DNA of 55,959 nt from Tychonema sp. LEGE 06208. GTDB lineage: Bacteria > Cyanobacteriota > Cyanobacteriia > Cyanobacteriales > Microcoleaceae. The notes under the pieces were generated by a model that did no database searches, was not told the origin of the DNA, and saw nothing but the letters and a program-made list of their open reading frames with translations. The DNA lies in NCBI RefSeq assembly GCF_015207505.1, contig NZ_JADEWT010000030.1:1-55959 (forward strand), read 5' to 3'. The position numbers were made by a program, and so were the translations under genes. Below are positions 17,349-25,254 of this stretch, piece by piece. The number at the start of each line of letters is the position of its first letter. Positions within the stretch are counted from its first letter, which is position 1.

Positions 17349-19583
17349 ATGAGCGAGTTTACGGAAGGGCTGGACACAATGCAGTCTGCAGAACAGACAC
17401 ACTGTCTGGAAATGCTGCCAAATCAGCTAGCAGCGACTTCAGACTCAGAAAAATTATACAGCTTACTAACAGATTACAAATTTATTGAATCCAAGCTGTC
17501 AGCATCAGGAGTACAAGCCCTAATAGAAGATTATGATTTAGCAAAAGATCCTGATAATATCACCGATCCAAAAACCGAAAATCTCAAGTTAATCCAAGAA
17601 GCAATCAGACTTTCTGCCCACATATTAGCCAAAGACAAAAGCCAACTAGCAGCGCAACTAATTGCCCGCTTAATGCGCTTTGAAACCCCCGAAATCAACA
17701 AACTCCTAACCCAAGCAAAACAGCAGAAAAACCCCTGGTTGCGACCCCTAACGCCCAGCTTTACCCCTCCGGGCGGCAGATTGCTACGTACCCTCACCGG
17801 ACATACAGACTGGGTACAAGCTGTAGCTGTTACCCCCGACGGCAAGCGGGTAATTTCTGCATCCTCAGACCACAATCTCAAAGTTTGGCACTTAGAAACA
17901 GGAGAAGAACTTTTCACCCTCAAAGGTCATCTTACCTACGTCAATGCTGTAGTCGTCACCCCAGACAGCACTAAAGTAATTTCCGGTTCTTGGGACAACA
18001 CGATTAAAATTTGGAATTTAGCAACTGGAACAGAAATATTAACATTAGCAGGCGATACTTTTGCAGTAGAAGCAGTAGCAGTAACTCCCGACGGCAAGCG
18101 AATAATTTCCGGTTCCTGGGACGGCAGCATACAAGTTTGGGATTTGTCAACAGGGACAGTGATTTTCAACCTGAAAGGTCACAGCAGTTTTGTCCAGTCC
18201 GTAGCAGTAACTCCCGATAGCAAACAGTTAATTTCCGGTTCGGGAGACAACAGTATTAAAGTCTGGAATCTAGAAACAGGACAAGAACTTTTTACCCTCA
18301 CCGGACATACAGATTGGGTGAAATCAGTAGCAGTAACTCCCGACGGTAAACAAATAATTTCCGGCAGTTATGATGGCACTATCAAAGTGTGGAGTTTGTT
18401 AGAAGAAAAGCTACTTTTCACTTTAGGAGAACACAGCAGTTTCGTCCAAGCTGTAGCAGTCACTCCCGATGGAAAACAAGTAATTTCGGCAGCCGGCGAC
18501 AAAACCCTGAAAGTTTGGAATTTAGAAACAAAAGCAGAACTTTTTACTTTTACCAATCACATCGCGCCCGTGAATGCTGTCGCTGTTACCCCCGACGGGA
18601 AGCAGATAGTTTCTGGTTCATCGGACAAAACCCTGAAAGTTTGGCGCTTAGAAACAGGCAAAGAAAATTTATCACCTGCAAGTCACGATGACTGGGTAAA
18701 TGCTGTAGCAGTGACGGCGGACGGTACTAAAGCGATTTCTGGTTCAGGAGACAACAGAATTAAAGTCTGGAATCTCAAAAATGGGCAAGAAATTTTTACT
18801 ATTGGGGGACATCAAGATTGGGTAAAAGCGATCGCAATCACAGCAGATAGCCAGCGAATAATTTCGGGTTCCGGCGACAAAACCGTGAAACTTTGGGATC
18901 TAGAAACCGGAACCGCAATCTTGACTTTCAGGGGTCATAGAGACTGGGTAAATTCTGTAGCTGTTACGCCTGACGGAACGATGGCAATTTCTGGTTCTGG
19001 AGACAAAACTATTAAAGTTTGGAGTTTAGAAACAGGAGACGAACTTTTTACATTTTTAGGTCATACAGACGGGATAAAAGCTGTAGCAGTTACTCCCGAC
19101 GGAAAACGGGTAATTTCGGCGTCCGGCGACAAAACTCTGAAAGTTTGGAGTTTGGGGAAAGAAAAGAATATTTTGAAAAATATGTGGAATTTAGCCGTCA
19201 AAAATCAACTTTTTACTCTCAAAGGTCATGAGAGTTTTGTGAATGCTGTGGCAGTTACAACGGATGGTAAATGGGCAATTTCTGGCGGGCGGGAACCAAA
19301 TCTGAGAGTGTGGGATTTGTCAAGTAGAAAAGAAATTTTTACTTTGGCAGGTCATGGGGATGCGGTAACATCTGTGGCGACTTTGGGAAATAAGGTGATT
19401 TCGGTTTCCGATGACAATACTCTGAAAGTTTGGGATTTGTTGAGTCGAAAAATAGTTGCTAGTTTCAGGGGAGATAGTGCTTTGAAAGCTTGCGCTATTG
19501 CACCGGATGGGGTGACAATTGTGGCGGCGGAAGCTTCGGGACAAGTGCATTTTTTGAAGTTGGAAGAGGGAATTAGTCATTAG
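17349..19583 (+). CDS. WD40 repeat protein, 14 repeats with an N-terminal helical domain
   Basis: A 744-residue protein. Residues about 20-135 are helical (SEKLYSLLTDYKFIESKLSA, LIEDYDLA, IQEAIRLSAHILAKDKSQLA) and resemble the APAF-1-type helical domain that usually joins NB-ARC to WD40 repeats. From about residue 145 there are 14 WD40 repeats of about 42 residues with the consensus GHxxWVxAVAVTPDGKxxIS then GSxDKTLKVWxLETG. This is enough for two seven-bladed propellers. The last two repeats are degenerate, and one (about 590-605) carries a short insertion. No NB-ARC, kinase, caspase or TIR domain is present, so this looks like the scaffold half of an NB-ARC-WD40 protein. High similarity between repeats suggests recent internal duplication. 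Role: probably a protein-protein interaction platform; partners are unknown. Confidence 0.9.
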   Translation: MSEFTEGLDTMQSAEQTHCLEMLPNQLAATSDSEKLYSLLTDYKFIESKLSASGVQALIEDYDLAKDPDNITDPKTENLKLIQEAIRLSAHILAKDKSQLAAQLIARLMRFETPEINKLLTQAKQQKNPWLRPLTPSFTPPGGRLLRTLTGHTDWVQAVAVTPDGKRVISASSDHNLKVWHLETGEELFTLKGHLTYVNAVVVTPDSTKVISGSWDNTIKIWNLATGTEILTLAGDTFAVEAVAVTPDGKRIISGSWDGSIQVWDLSTGTVIFNLKGHSSFVQSVAVTPDSKQLISGSGDNSIKVWNLETGQELFTLTGHTDWVKSVAVTPDGKQIISGSYDGTIKVWSLLEEKLLFTLGEHSSFVQAVAVTPDGKQVISAAGDKTLKVWNLETKAELFTFTNHIAPVNAVAVTPDGKQIVSGSSDKTLKVWRLETGKENLSPASHDDWVNAVAVTADGTKAISGSGDNRIKVWNLKNGQEIFTIGGHQDWVKAIAITADSQRIISGSGDKTVKLWDLETGTAILTFRGHRDWVNSVAVTPDGTMAISGSGDKTIKVWSLETGDELFTFLGHTDGIKAVAVTPDGKRVISASGDKTLKVWSLGKEKNILKNMWNLAVKNQLFTLKGHESFVNAVAVTTDGKWAISGGREPNLRVWDLSSRKEIFTLAGHGDAVTSVATLGNKVISVSDDNTLKVWDLLSRKIVASFRGDSALKACAIAPDGVTIVAAEASGQVHFLKLEEGISH

Positions 19584-19606
19584 TCATTAGTCATTAGTCA
19601 TTAGTC
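19577..19606. repeat. Heptanucleotide tandem repeat, unit TAGTCAT
   Basis: Four copies begin within the stop region of the WD40 gene and end at the border of MITE-like copy 2. More copies resume on the other side of the element (19713-19740), so the element appears to sit inside a heptamer array. Confidence 0.85.
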
Positions 19607-19712
19607 ATATCGTTTCCGCTTGCATCGGAATGATTTAACCTTACTAGAACACAGAGTACACAGAGTCCGAGAATATATATCTGAATCATTCCGATGCTAC
19701 CGGATTTGATAT
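19607..19712. mobile_element. MITE-like element, copy 2 (inverted relative to copy 1)
   Basis: 106 bp with near-matching terminal inverted repeats of about 29 bp: ATATCGTTTCCGCTTGCATC on the left and the complement of ATATCAAATCCGGTAGCATC on the right, both continuing GGAATGATT. The interior (TTCTCGGACTCTGTGTACTC on the opposite strand) is almost the same as copy 1. It is embedded in a TAGTCAT heptamer array. Confidence 0.8.
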
Positions 19713-19748
19713 CATTAGTCATTGGTCATTAGTCATTAGTTGTTGTGC

Positions 19749-19784
19749 CGATCGCACTTTTGTTAAAATTTAAAAGTGCGATCG
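19749..19784. terminator. HIP1-armed hairpin between convergent genes
   Basis: CGATCGCACTTTT (19749-19761) and its exact complement (19772-19784) form a 13-bp stem with a 10-base AT-rich loop. It lies between two convergent genes. The T/A-rich inner stem gives modest terminator character on both strands, although no long U-tract follows. Confidence 0.4.
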
Positions 19785-20004
19785 CCCGCAGGCCCAATCC
19801 AGTCTACAATTATTCCGGGTCAATTCCCATCGATCGCAGTCTTTCCGCTAAGACAGCAACCCAAAGTGCGATACTTCTCAATACAATAACCTATTCATCT
19901 TGCTCTCTCCTCTCTAACTCCGCGCCCTCAGCGCCCTCTGCGGTTCATCAAAAAAAATCTCATTCAGCATCAAAAACAGGGCAGACACCGCCCGCCCCAG
20001 CCAA

Positions 20005-21414
20005 CTAACGCCTCTGCAACTTCACCCCACGAATAGAATAATCCAAAAGCTCGATCGGGTGCATCAAAGTAACAGCCTTCCCCTGCAACTCCAAATGCTT
20101 CTTAATTTGCATAGAACAACCAGGATTAGAAGAAGCAATCAACTCCGCCCCAGTATTCAGCAAATTCTCCACCTTCTGCACACCCAACTCATCAGCAATT
20201 TCCGGCTGCAACATATTGTAAACCCCCGCACTCCCGCAACATAAAGCAGCATCCACAGGTTCTTTTAGCTTCACACCAGGAATTTGTTGCAACAACTGGC
20301 GCGGCTGCAAACTAATCTTTTGTCCGTGCAACAAATGACAAGCATCCTGATAAACAATTGTCAAATCTCCCTCAATCAAAGGATTGAGTTTAGCCGTAAT
20401 GCCCGCACTTGCCAAAAACTCCTGCACGTCCTTAACATTGGCCGCAAAATTCTCAGCTTTCTCCCGATATTCCGGGTCATCAGCTAAAATGTGACCGTAT
20501 TCCTTCAAAGTGTGACCGCAGCCAGCAGCATTAATAATTACAAAATCAACATTAGTATTTTCAAAACTGTCAATCATTTGTCGCGCCAAAGATTTCGCCT
20601 GTTCAGCTTGTCCTTGATGTTCGGGTAAAGCAGCACAGCATCCCTGACTTTTCGGAATCACAACCTCGCAGCCGTTAGCCGTCAAAACACGCACCGTAGC
20701 CTCATTAACCGGCGAAAACAACAACCTCTGCACGCAACCTAAAATCACGCCGACTCGATAGCGTTTCTCCCCTTGTGCGGGAATAACTTCCGGTAAATTA
20801 TCCCGGAAAGAATCAACCGTTACCTTCGGCAAAATAGATTCCATCGCCGCCAAGCGAGGAAATACTTTTTTCAGCAAACCTGTTTTACGAATTAGTTTTG
20901 GCAGTCCTAATTTTTGATAAACAAACAGCGGTACAAGCAAAAGCCGCAACCTGTGAGGATAGGGAAAGAGATTAAAAATCAGAGTACGAATTACATTGTC
21001 AGAAAAAGTGCGTTCTTGATTTCTAGTAACTTGGTGGCGAGTTGCAGAAATTAGCTTATCGTATTGAACCCCAGAAGGACAAGTTGTCACGCAGGCCAAA
21101 CAGCCCAAACAAGTATCAAAATGCTGCGAAGTTGCTTCGTTTAAAGGTGCATCGCCTTCGTTAATTGCATCCATTAAATAAATGCGGCCTCTGGGCGAAT
21201 CCATTTCTTTGCCGAGTACGCGATAACTCGGACAAGTTGACAAACAAAAGCCGCAGTGGACGCAAGTATCAATTAATTTGGGATCCGGCGGATTTTTAGC
21301 GTCGAAACCGGGAATTTCCAGGGTTTGCAAATGAGGATTTTGTGCGAGGAAATTGCTTTCCTTAGCAGGCTTTAAATCATCGCTGGGAATTTGAGATGTT
21401 TCTGAAGTTTGCAT
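20005..21414 (-). CDS. glcF: Glycolate dehydrogenase iron-sulfur subunit GlcF
   Basis: A 469-residue protein from the ATG at 21414 (an in-frame TTG at 21441 lies inside a dispersed repeat and is less likely). Two 4Fe-4S motifs are seen: CVHCGFCLSTCP (Cys51, 54, 57, 61) and CLGCLACVTTCP (Cys102, 105, 108, 112). Two cysteine-rich CCG domains follow, with GCVQRLLF/GCCAALPEHQG and DACHLLHGQ/ALCCGSAGVYN. This is the GlcF architecture. It passes electrons from glycolate oxidation by the GlcD/GlcE flavin subunits, in photorespiratory 2-phosphoglycolate metabolism at the cytoplasmic membrane face. glcE lies upstream on the same strand, 313 bp away, across repeats. No glcD gene is in the window. Related lactate-dehydrogenase Fe-S proteins are the main alternative, but the glcE neighbour supports GlcF. 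Confidence 0.9.
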   Translation of the reverse strand: MQTSETSQIPSDDLKPAKESNFLAQNPHLQTLEIPGFDAKNPPDPKLIDTCVHCGFCLSTCPSYRVLGKEMDSPRGRIYLMDAINEGDAPLNEATSQHFDTCLGCLACVTTCPSGVQYDKLISATRHQVTRNQERTFSDNVIRTLIFNLFPYPHRLRLLLVPLFVYQKLGLPKLIRKTGLLKKVFPRLAAMESILPKVTVDSFRDNLPEVIPAQGEKRYRVGVILGCVQRLLFSPVNEATVRVLTANGCEVVIPKSQGCCAALPEHQGQAEQAKSLARQMIDSFENTNVDFVIINAAGCGHTLKEYGHILADDPEYREKAENFAANVKDVQEFLASAGITAKLNPLIEGDLTIVYQDACHLLHGQKISLQPRQLLQQIPGVKLKEPVDAALCCGSAGVYNMLQPEIADELGVQKVENLLNTGAELIASSNPGCSMQIKKHLELQGKAVTLMHPIELLDYSIRGVKLQRR

Positions 21415-21425
21415 ATTTGAAGGAA

Positions 21426-21515
21426 GAAGGAAGTTCGGCAACGAGCAATGTACGGGATGTAACGGATGTAACGGATGTAACGGATGTAAGTCCGTCGGAA
21501 GAGGGAAGAAGGAAG
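21426..21515. repeat. Dispersed repeat with GGATGTAAC 10-mer array
   Basis: The block reads GGCAACGAGCAATGTACGGG followed by three to four copies of ATGTAACGG and then GTAAGTCCGTCGGAAG. An inverted relative is present at about 49734-49805. It occupies the glcE-glcF spacer next to the glcF start. Confidence 0.75.
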
Positions 21516-21727
21516 AAGTAATATAATGGGTTTGCTAAATCAAGAAAAATCTAACTTTTAGAGAAGTTTCTAGATAGGAAGTCTACATCAGTCAATTAAA
21601 CACAAACTCTTCTCTTATTTTCTTCTCTTTTCTTCCTTTGCGCTCTTTGCGCCTTCGCGGTTCGTTTAAAAAAAAATCAGGTTCACAAAAGACTTAGAAA
21701 TAGATTCAAAAAGGACGGTCGTCCTCA

Positions 21728-23146
21728 CTACGAACCTTTTAATAGAAAGCGATTTGGACTAAAAATATTTTCCGGGTCAAACTCTTGTTTGATGCGGCGC
21801 ATTAAATCGATCGCACTTCCAGTATAGCCCCAAACATCTAACCCTTGCTTGATATTGGTCGGCGCTGCCAAAACAGTCAAAAAACCGCCTTTAGCTTCGC
21901 ACCCCCTGCGTACCTGCAACAGCGTATCAGCAGTCGCCGTCTCAAACCGCAAAACCCCCAAACCGCTGCCGGCATGAATCAAAGCGTCCTGTACCGGCAA
22001 CTCATTAATTGCCTTGACAGCCTCCGACGGTCTGATGCCTATTTTACAAATAATTGCTGAATTATTGGCAGAATTCCAGATTGTTTCTGGCAATCTTTGC
22101 CATAATTGATCCTCATCATTACCGCCGCAGCTAGTACCTTGCAATCCCAACTTTTCGCCAACTGACCGCAAGCGGGCTGATTGTTGTTTGACGCTTTCGG
22201 CGATACTTTGAAACCTGACGATTAATCCCGAACCTTTACCCAAACTCTGTTTTTCTACTAACTGCGGCGACAGAAAATCAACTGCTGTCGGAGTCAAGGC
22301 AGAGGATAATAAGATTTGAGCAGCTTGGGCTAAAGCATTAGTTTCCCCAGTCAATATTACAGTTCCCGATGATTCAGGTAATGGATAAACTCGGAAAGTT
22401 ACTTGAGAAATGATTCCCAAGGTGCCGTAAGCACCGGTAAACAGTTTCATCAAGTCGTAACCGGCGACATTTTTAACAACTCGACCGCCAGCTACGGCAA
22501 TTTTACCGTCCGATCGCACAAAGGTGATTCCCAACAACAAATCGCGCACCCCCCGATAGCGGTGCCGCAGAGAACCCGCACCAGCAGTAGCGACAATCCC
22601 GCCCAAAGTTGCCTGCTGCGGATATGCTGGATCGATCGGCAAAAATTGACCTGATTTACCTAAAATTTCCTGCAAATCGGCAAACTTCATCCCCGCTTCC
22701 GCAGTCACCGTTAAATCGCCCACAGCGTGTTCTACAAGGCGATTCAGGCGCGCTGTGCTCGCAGCCGCGAGTCCCCTGGCATCAGGAGATCCCCCTAAAT
22801 CCCCCTTAAAAAGGGGGACTTTGACAACATCTTGCTCCCCCCTTGTTAAGGGGGGCTGGGGGGGATCCGGGTCTAATTTAACCAACCCCCCCCAATCGAG
22901 TTTGCTGCCACTCCCTGCCGGCAAGACGGCCCAGCGATTTTGCCGAGCACAAGCAATCACGGCCGCGAGTTCTGCCTGAGTATGAGGGTAAACAGTGCAG
23001 TCTATTGAAGTACCGGGGGCAATTGCTTTTTCTACCCGATTTTGCCAAACCGCCTCTGTGTCTTGCTGCAGACAGATGGCAGCAGTGCCGACAATATTTT
23101 CTAATTTTTGTGTGGTAACGTAATTTTCGGTAGATAAAGATTTCAT
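21728..23146 (-). CDS. glcE: Glycolate dehydrogenase FAD-binding subunit GlcE
   Basis: A 472-residue FAD-linked oxidase of the GlcE type. I place the start at MKSLSTENY (ATG at 23146): the open frame continues 75 codons further, but that extension would overlap the divergent KaiC-like gene and has no homology-like features. FAD-binding (PCMH-type) motifs are seen: AVLPAGSGSKLDWGG, LTVTAEAGMKFADLQ, ATLGGIVATAGAGSLRHRYRG and GGRVVKNVAGYDLMKLF. The C-terminus (FSPNRFLL) is typical. The protein pairs with GlcF and GlcD in glycolate oxidation. Oddity: residues about 91-120 (PPQPPLTRGEQDVVKVPLFK, then GDLGGSP) interrupt the FAD domain and are encoded by a palindromic intergenic-type repeat (22787-22870). 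The call is secure; whether the insertion is tolerated is not known. Confidence 0.88.
   Translation of the reverse strand: MKSLSTENYVTTQKLENIVGTAAICLQQDTEAVWQNRVEKAIAPGTSIDCTVYPHTQAELAAVIACARQNRWAVLPAGSGSKLDWGGLVKLDPDPPQPPLTRGEQDVVKVPLFKGDLGGSPDARGLAAASTARLNRLVEHAVGDLTVTAEAGMKFADLQEILGKSGQFLPIDPAYPQQATLGGIVATAGAGSLRHRYRGVRDLLLGITFVRSDGKIAVAGGRVVKNVAGYDLMKLFTGAYGTLGIISQVTFRVYPLPESSGTVILTGETNALAQAAQILLSSALTPTAVDFLSPQLVEKQSLGKGSGLIVRFQSIAESVKQQSARLRSVGEKLGLQGTSCGGNDEDQLWQRLPETIWNSANNSAIICKIGIRPSEAVKAINELPVQDALIHAGSGLGVLRFETATADTLLQVRRGCEAKGGFLTVLAAPTNIKQGLDVWGYTGSAIDLMRRIKQEFDPENIFSPNRFLLKGS
22786..22870. repeat. Palindromic CCCCCTT-type repeat inserted in frame in glcE
   Basis: The element reads GATCCCCCTAAATCCCCCTT, AAAAAGGGGGA, a 20-base middle, then TCCCCCCTTGTTAAGGGGGG and CTGGGGGGGATCC. 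It contains two hairpins and an overall inverted structure. Such C-tract elements are common in cyanobacterial spacers. Here it adds about 28 codons without breaking the frame of glcE. Confidence 0.8.
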
Positions 23147-23230
23147 CAAGGTTATCAAACGCCCGGTAAAAAAATAATTACAGCACTGCCTAAAACCATT
23201 AAATATTAATACTGGCCCGATATTCAAAAC

Positions 23231-24706
23231 ATGAACCAACAAATGTCTCAAAACCGACTTTCTGTAGGAATTGCCGGTCTCAACGAAGTGATTGGCGGCG
23301 GGCTGATTGCTCAGCGCTCTTATCTGGTGCGGGGCGGCCCTGGCACCGGCAAAACTACGCTGGGCTTGCACTTTTTGACCGCAGGTATGGCTGTGGGTGA
23401 AAAGCCCCTGTTTATTACTTTAGGAGAACCGGAAGCGCAATTGCGCGCCAATGCCGAAACTCTCGGTTTTGATATCGAATCGATGGCTTTCCTCGATTTG
23501 AGTCCCTCCTCGGAATTCTTTACAGAAATTCAAACTTATGACATTTTCTCCCCGTCGGAGGTTGAGCGAGAACCCACTACACAAAAGATTATCGAGCGAG
23601 TCCAAGCTGTCAAGCCTACTCGGGTATTTTTGGATGCGATTACTCAATTTCGCTATTTAGCTGCGGATGAGTTTCAGTTTCGCAAGCAAGTTTTGTCTTT
23701 TCTGCGGTTTTTGGTGGAAGGGGGGGCGACGGTGGTGTTCACCTCAGAAGGCACATTAAGTGCTCCCGACGACGATTTGCAATTCATCAGCGACGGAGTA
23801 ATTTATTTGGAACTGCTGAGTGAAGGGCGCACTCTGTCTGTCAGCAAGCTGCGCGGTTCCAACTTCCGCAACGGCCGCCATTCGCTGCGCCTGACTCAGA
23901 CTGGTATGGAGGTATTTCCGCGACTGCTACCGGACAACTATCAACAGGATTTTGTGGCTGAACCGATTTCTGCTGGGGTTCCTGAAATTGACGAACTGTT
24001 GCACGGGGGGCTGGAACGGGGGACTGTGACGGTGATTACGGGGCCTAGCGGTGCGGGTAAAACGACGGTGGGAATTCAGTTTATGAAGGAGGCGGCGGGA
24101 AGGGGGGAGCGATCGGTAGTTTACATTTTTGAGGAGTCAATTTCTACTCTGCTGCACCGCTGCGAATCAGTTAACATCCCGGTTGGCGCGATGATTGCGG
24201 GGGGAACTCTTTCGGTGATACCCGTGGAACCTTTGCTCTACTCGCCCGATCAGTTTGCTGCTATGGTACGCCAAGAAGTGGAGCAGGAAAAGACGCGGAT
24301 TGTGATGATTGACAGTGTTTCTGGCTATCAACTTTCGATGCAGGGGCAAAATTTGGTGAACAATTTGCACGCTTTGTGCAAGTATCTCAAGAATATGGGA
24401 GTTACCGTGATCTTGATTAATGAGGTAGAAGAGATTGGTGGAGATTTTCGGATGACCGAGATCGGGATTAGCTATTTGGCGGATAATATTCTGTTGATCC
24501 GCTATCTGGAACGCCAACTGCATAATAGAACAGAAATCCGCAAGGCGATCGGAGTAATTAAAAAACGAGTCAGCGATTTCGAGAAAACTCTGCGAGAACT
24601 CGATATTACTCGCTACGGCCTCAAAGTCAGCAAGCCGATACGGGGGCTGCGCGGCATTTTGAGCTCTGCGCCGGTGTGGGTTGAGGGGGAAGTGGATGAA
24701 GATTGA
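23231..24706 (+). CDS. KaiC-like dual RecA-superfamily ATPase
   Basis: A 491-residue protein with two KaiC/RAD55 ATPase domains. Domain 1 has Walker A GGPGTGKTT (35-43) and the acidic TLGEPE stretch. Domain 2 has Walker A GPSGAGKTT (271-279), IFEES (catalytic Glu pair) and MIDSVSG (Walker B). It is shorter than clock KaiC (about 519). I do not see the KaiC C-terminal phosphorylation region, so it is a KaiC paralogue rather than the circadian protein itself. Family knowledge suggests a hexameric ATPase acting as a signalling hub. It is divergent from glcE with 84 bp between them. It is followed on the same strand by a response regulator and a histidine kinase, a common KaiC-like gene neighbourhood. 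Confidence 0.9.
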   Translation: MNQQMSQNRLSVGIAGLNEVIGGGLIAQRSYLVRGGPGTGKTTLGLHFLTAGMAVGEKPLFITLGEPEAQLRANAETLGFDIESMAFLDLSPSSEFFTEIQTYDIFSPSEVEREPTTQKIIERVQAVKPTRVFLDAITQFRYLAADEFQFRKQVLSFLRFLVEGGATVVFTSEGTLSAPDDDLQFISDGVIYLELLSEGRTLSVSKLRGSNFRNGRHSLRLTQTGMEVFPRLLPDNYQQDFVAEPISAGVPEIDELLHGGLERGTVTVITGPSGAGKTTVGIQFMKEAAGRGERSVVYIFEESISTLLHRCESVNIPVGAMIAGGTLSVIPVEPLLYSPDQFAAMVRQEVEQEKTRIVMIDSVSGYQLSMQGQNLVNNLHALCKYLKNMGVTVILINEVEEIGGDFRMTEIGISYLADNILLIRYLERQLHNRTEIRKAIGVIKKRVSDFEKTLRELDITRYGLKVSKPIRGLRGILSSAPVWVEGEVDED

Positions 24707-24882
24707 ATCGGGGTTGAAATGGTTCTGAATCGATTTCAATCGGCTGTTTGGCGGTCGAAAATTTAGGCATTAAGTTGATAGACGGCCTTGTTGATTGAGA
24801 GGGATTTTTCCTGAAGTACCCAGACGCTAACTTAAATATAAAATCTCCTACGGCATCAGCCTTATTCCGAGGAAGCTGACAG

Positions 24883-25254
24883 ATGACTGGCAATTCAATA
24901 ATTTTAGCAGTTGACCGCAATCACCGAAACTTGGAGCTTTTAGCACAATTTCTTCACAAAGAAGGATACCAGATGCTCGCGGCTTCTAGCTTTGAAGATG
25001 TGGCGCGAGCGATCGGTCAGCCTGCTAAAATCGGGATGGCTTTAGTAGATATTTCTGGTTTCGATAGCCAGATTTGGGAATGCTGCGAACAATTGCGAAA
25101 TCACCAAATCCCTTTTCTGATACTTTCGCCCAAACAAAGCGCGGCCATTGGGCACGAAAGCTTCTCCCGCGGTGCTCGGAGCATTTTGGTAAAACCTTTG
25201 ATCGTTAGAGATTTGCTATCCGTTGTTCACAGCTTGCTAGGAGAATCTGCGTGA
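24883..25254 (+). CDS. Single-domain response regulator
   Basis: A 123-residue stand-alone receiver. The phospho-acceptor should be Asp56 (ALVDISG). Asp11 is the acidic-pocket residue, Ser82 the hydroxyl residue (LILS) and Lys104 the conserved lysine (LVKPL). Only one acidic residue is obvious in the pocket (VDRNHRN), so metal binding may be weaker than usual. There is no output domain, so it must act by protein contact. Its stop codon overlaps the GTG start of the histidine kinase (GTGA), showing translational coupling. A GAGG about 14 bases upstream supports the start. Confidence 0.85.
   Translation: MTGNSIILAVDRNHRNLELLAQFLHKEGYQMLAASSFEDVARAIGQPAKIGMALVDISGFDSQIWECCEQLRNHQIPFLILSPKQSAAIGHESFSRGARSILVKPLIVRDLLSVVHSLLGESA

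Larger units (their letters stand above)
19584..20004. other. Convergent spacer between the WD40 and glcF genes
   Basis: This spacer holds heptamers, MITE-like copy 2, a HIP1 hairpin (19749-19784) and a copy of the CTCCGCGCC..GCGGTTC dispersed repeat (about 19918-19948). No gene is seen. Confidence 0.6.

Noticed and set aside
23231..24706. Genuine circadian KaiC
   Set aside because: It is shorter, lacks a recognisable phosphorylation region, and has no kaiA or kaiB next to it.
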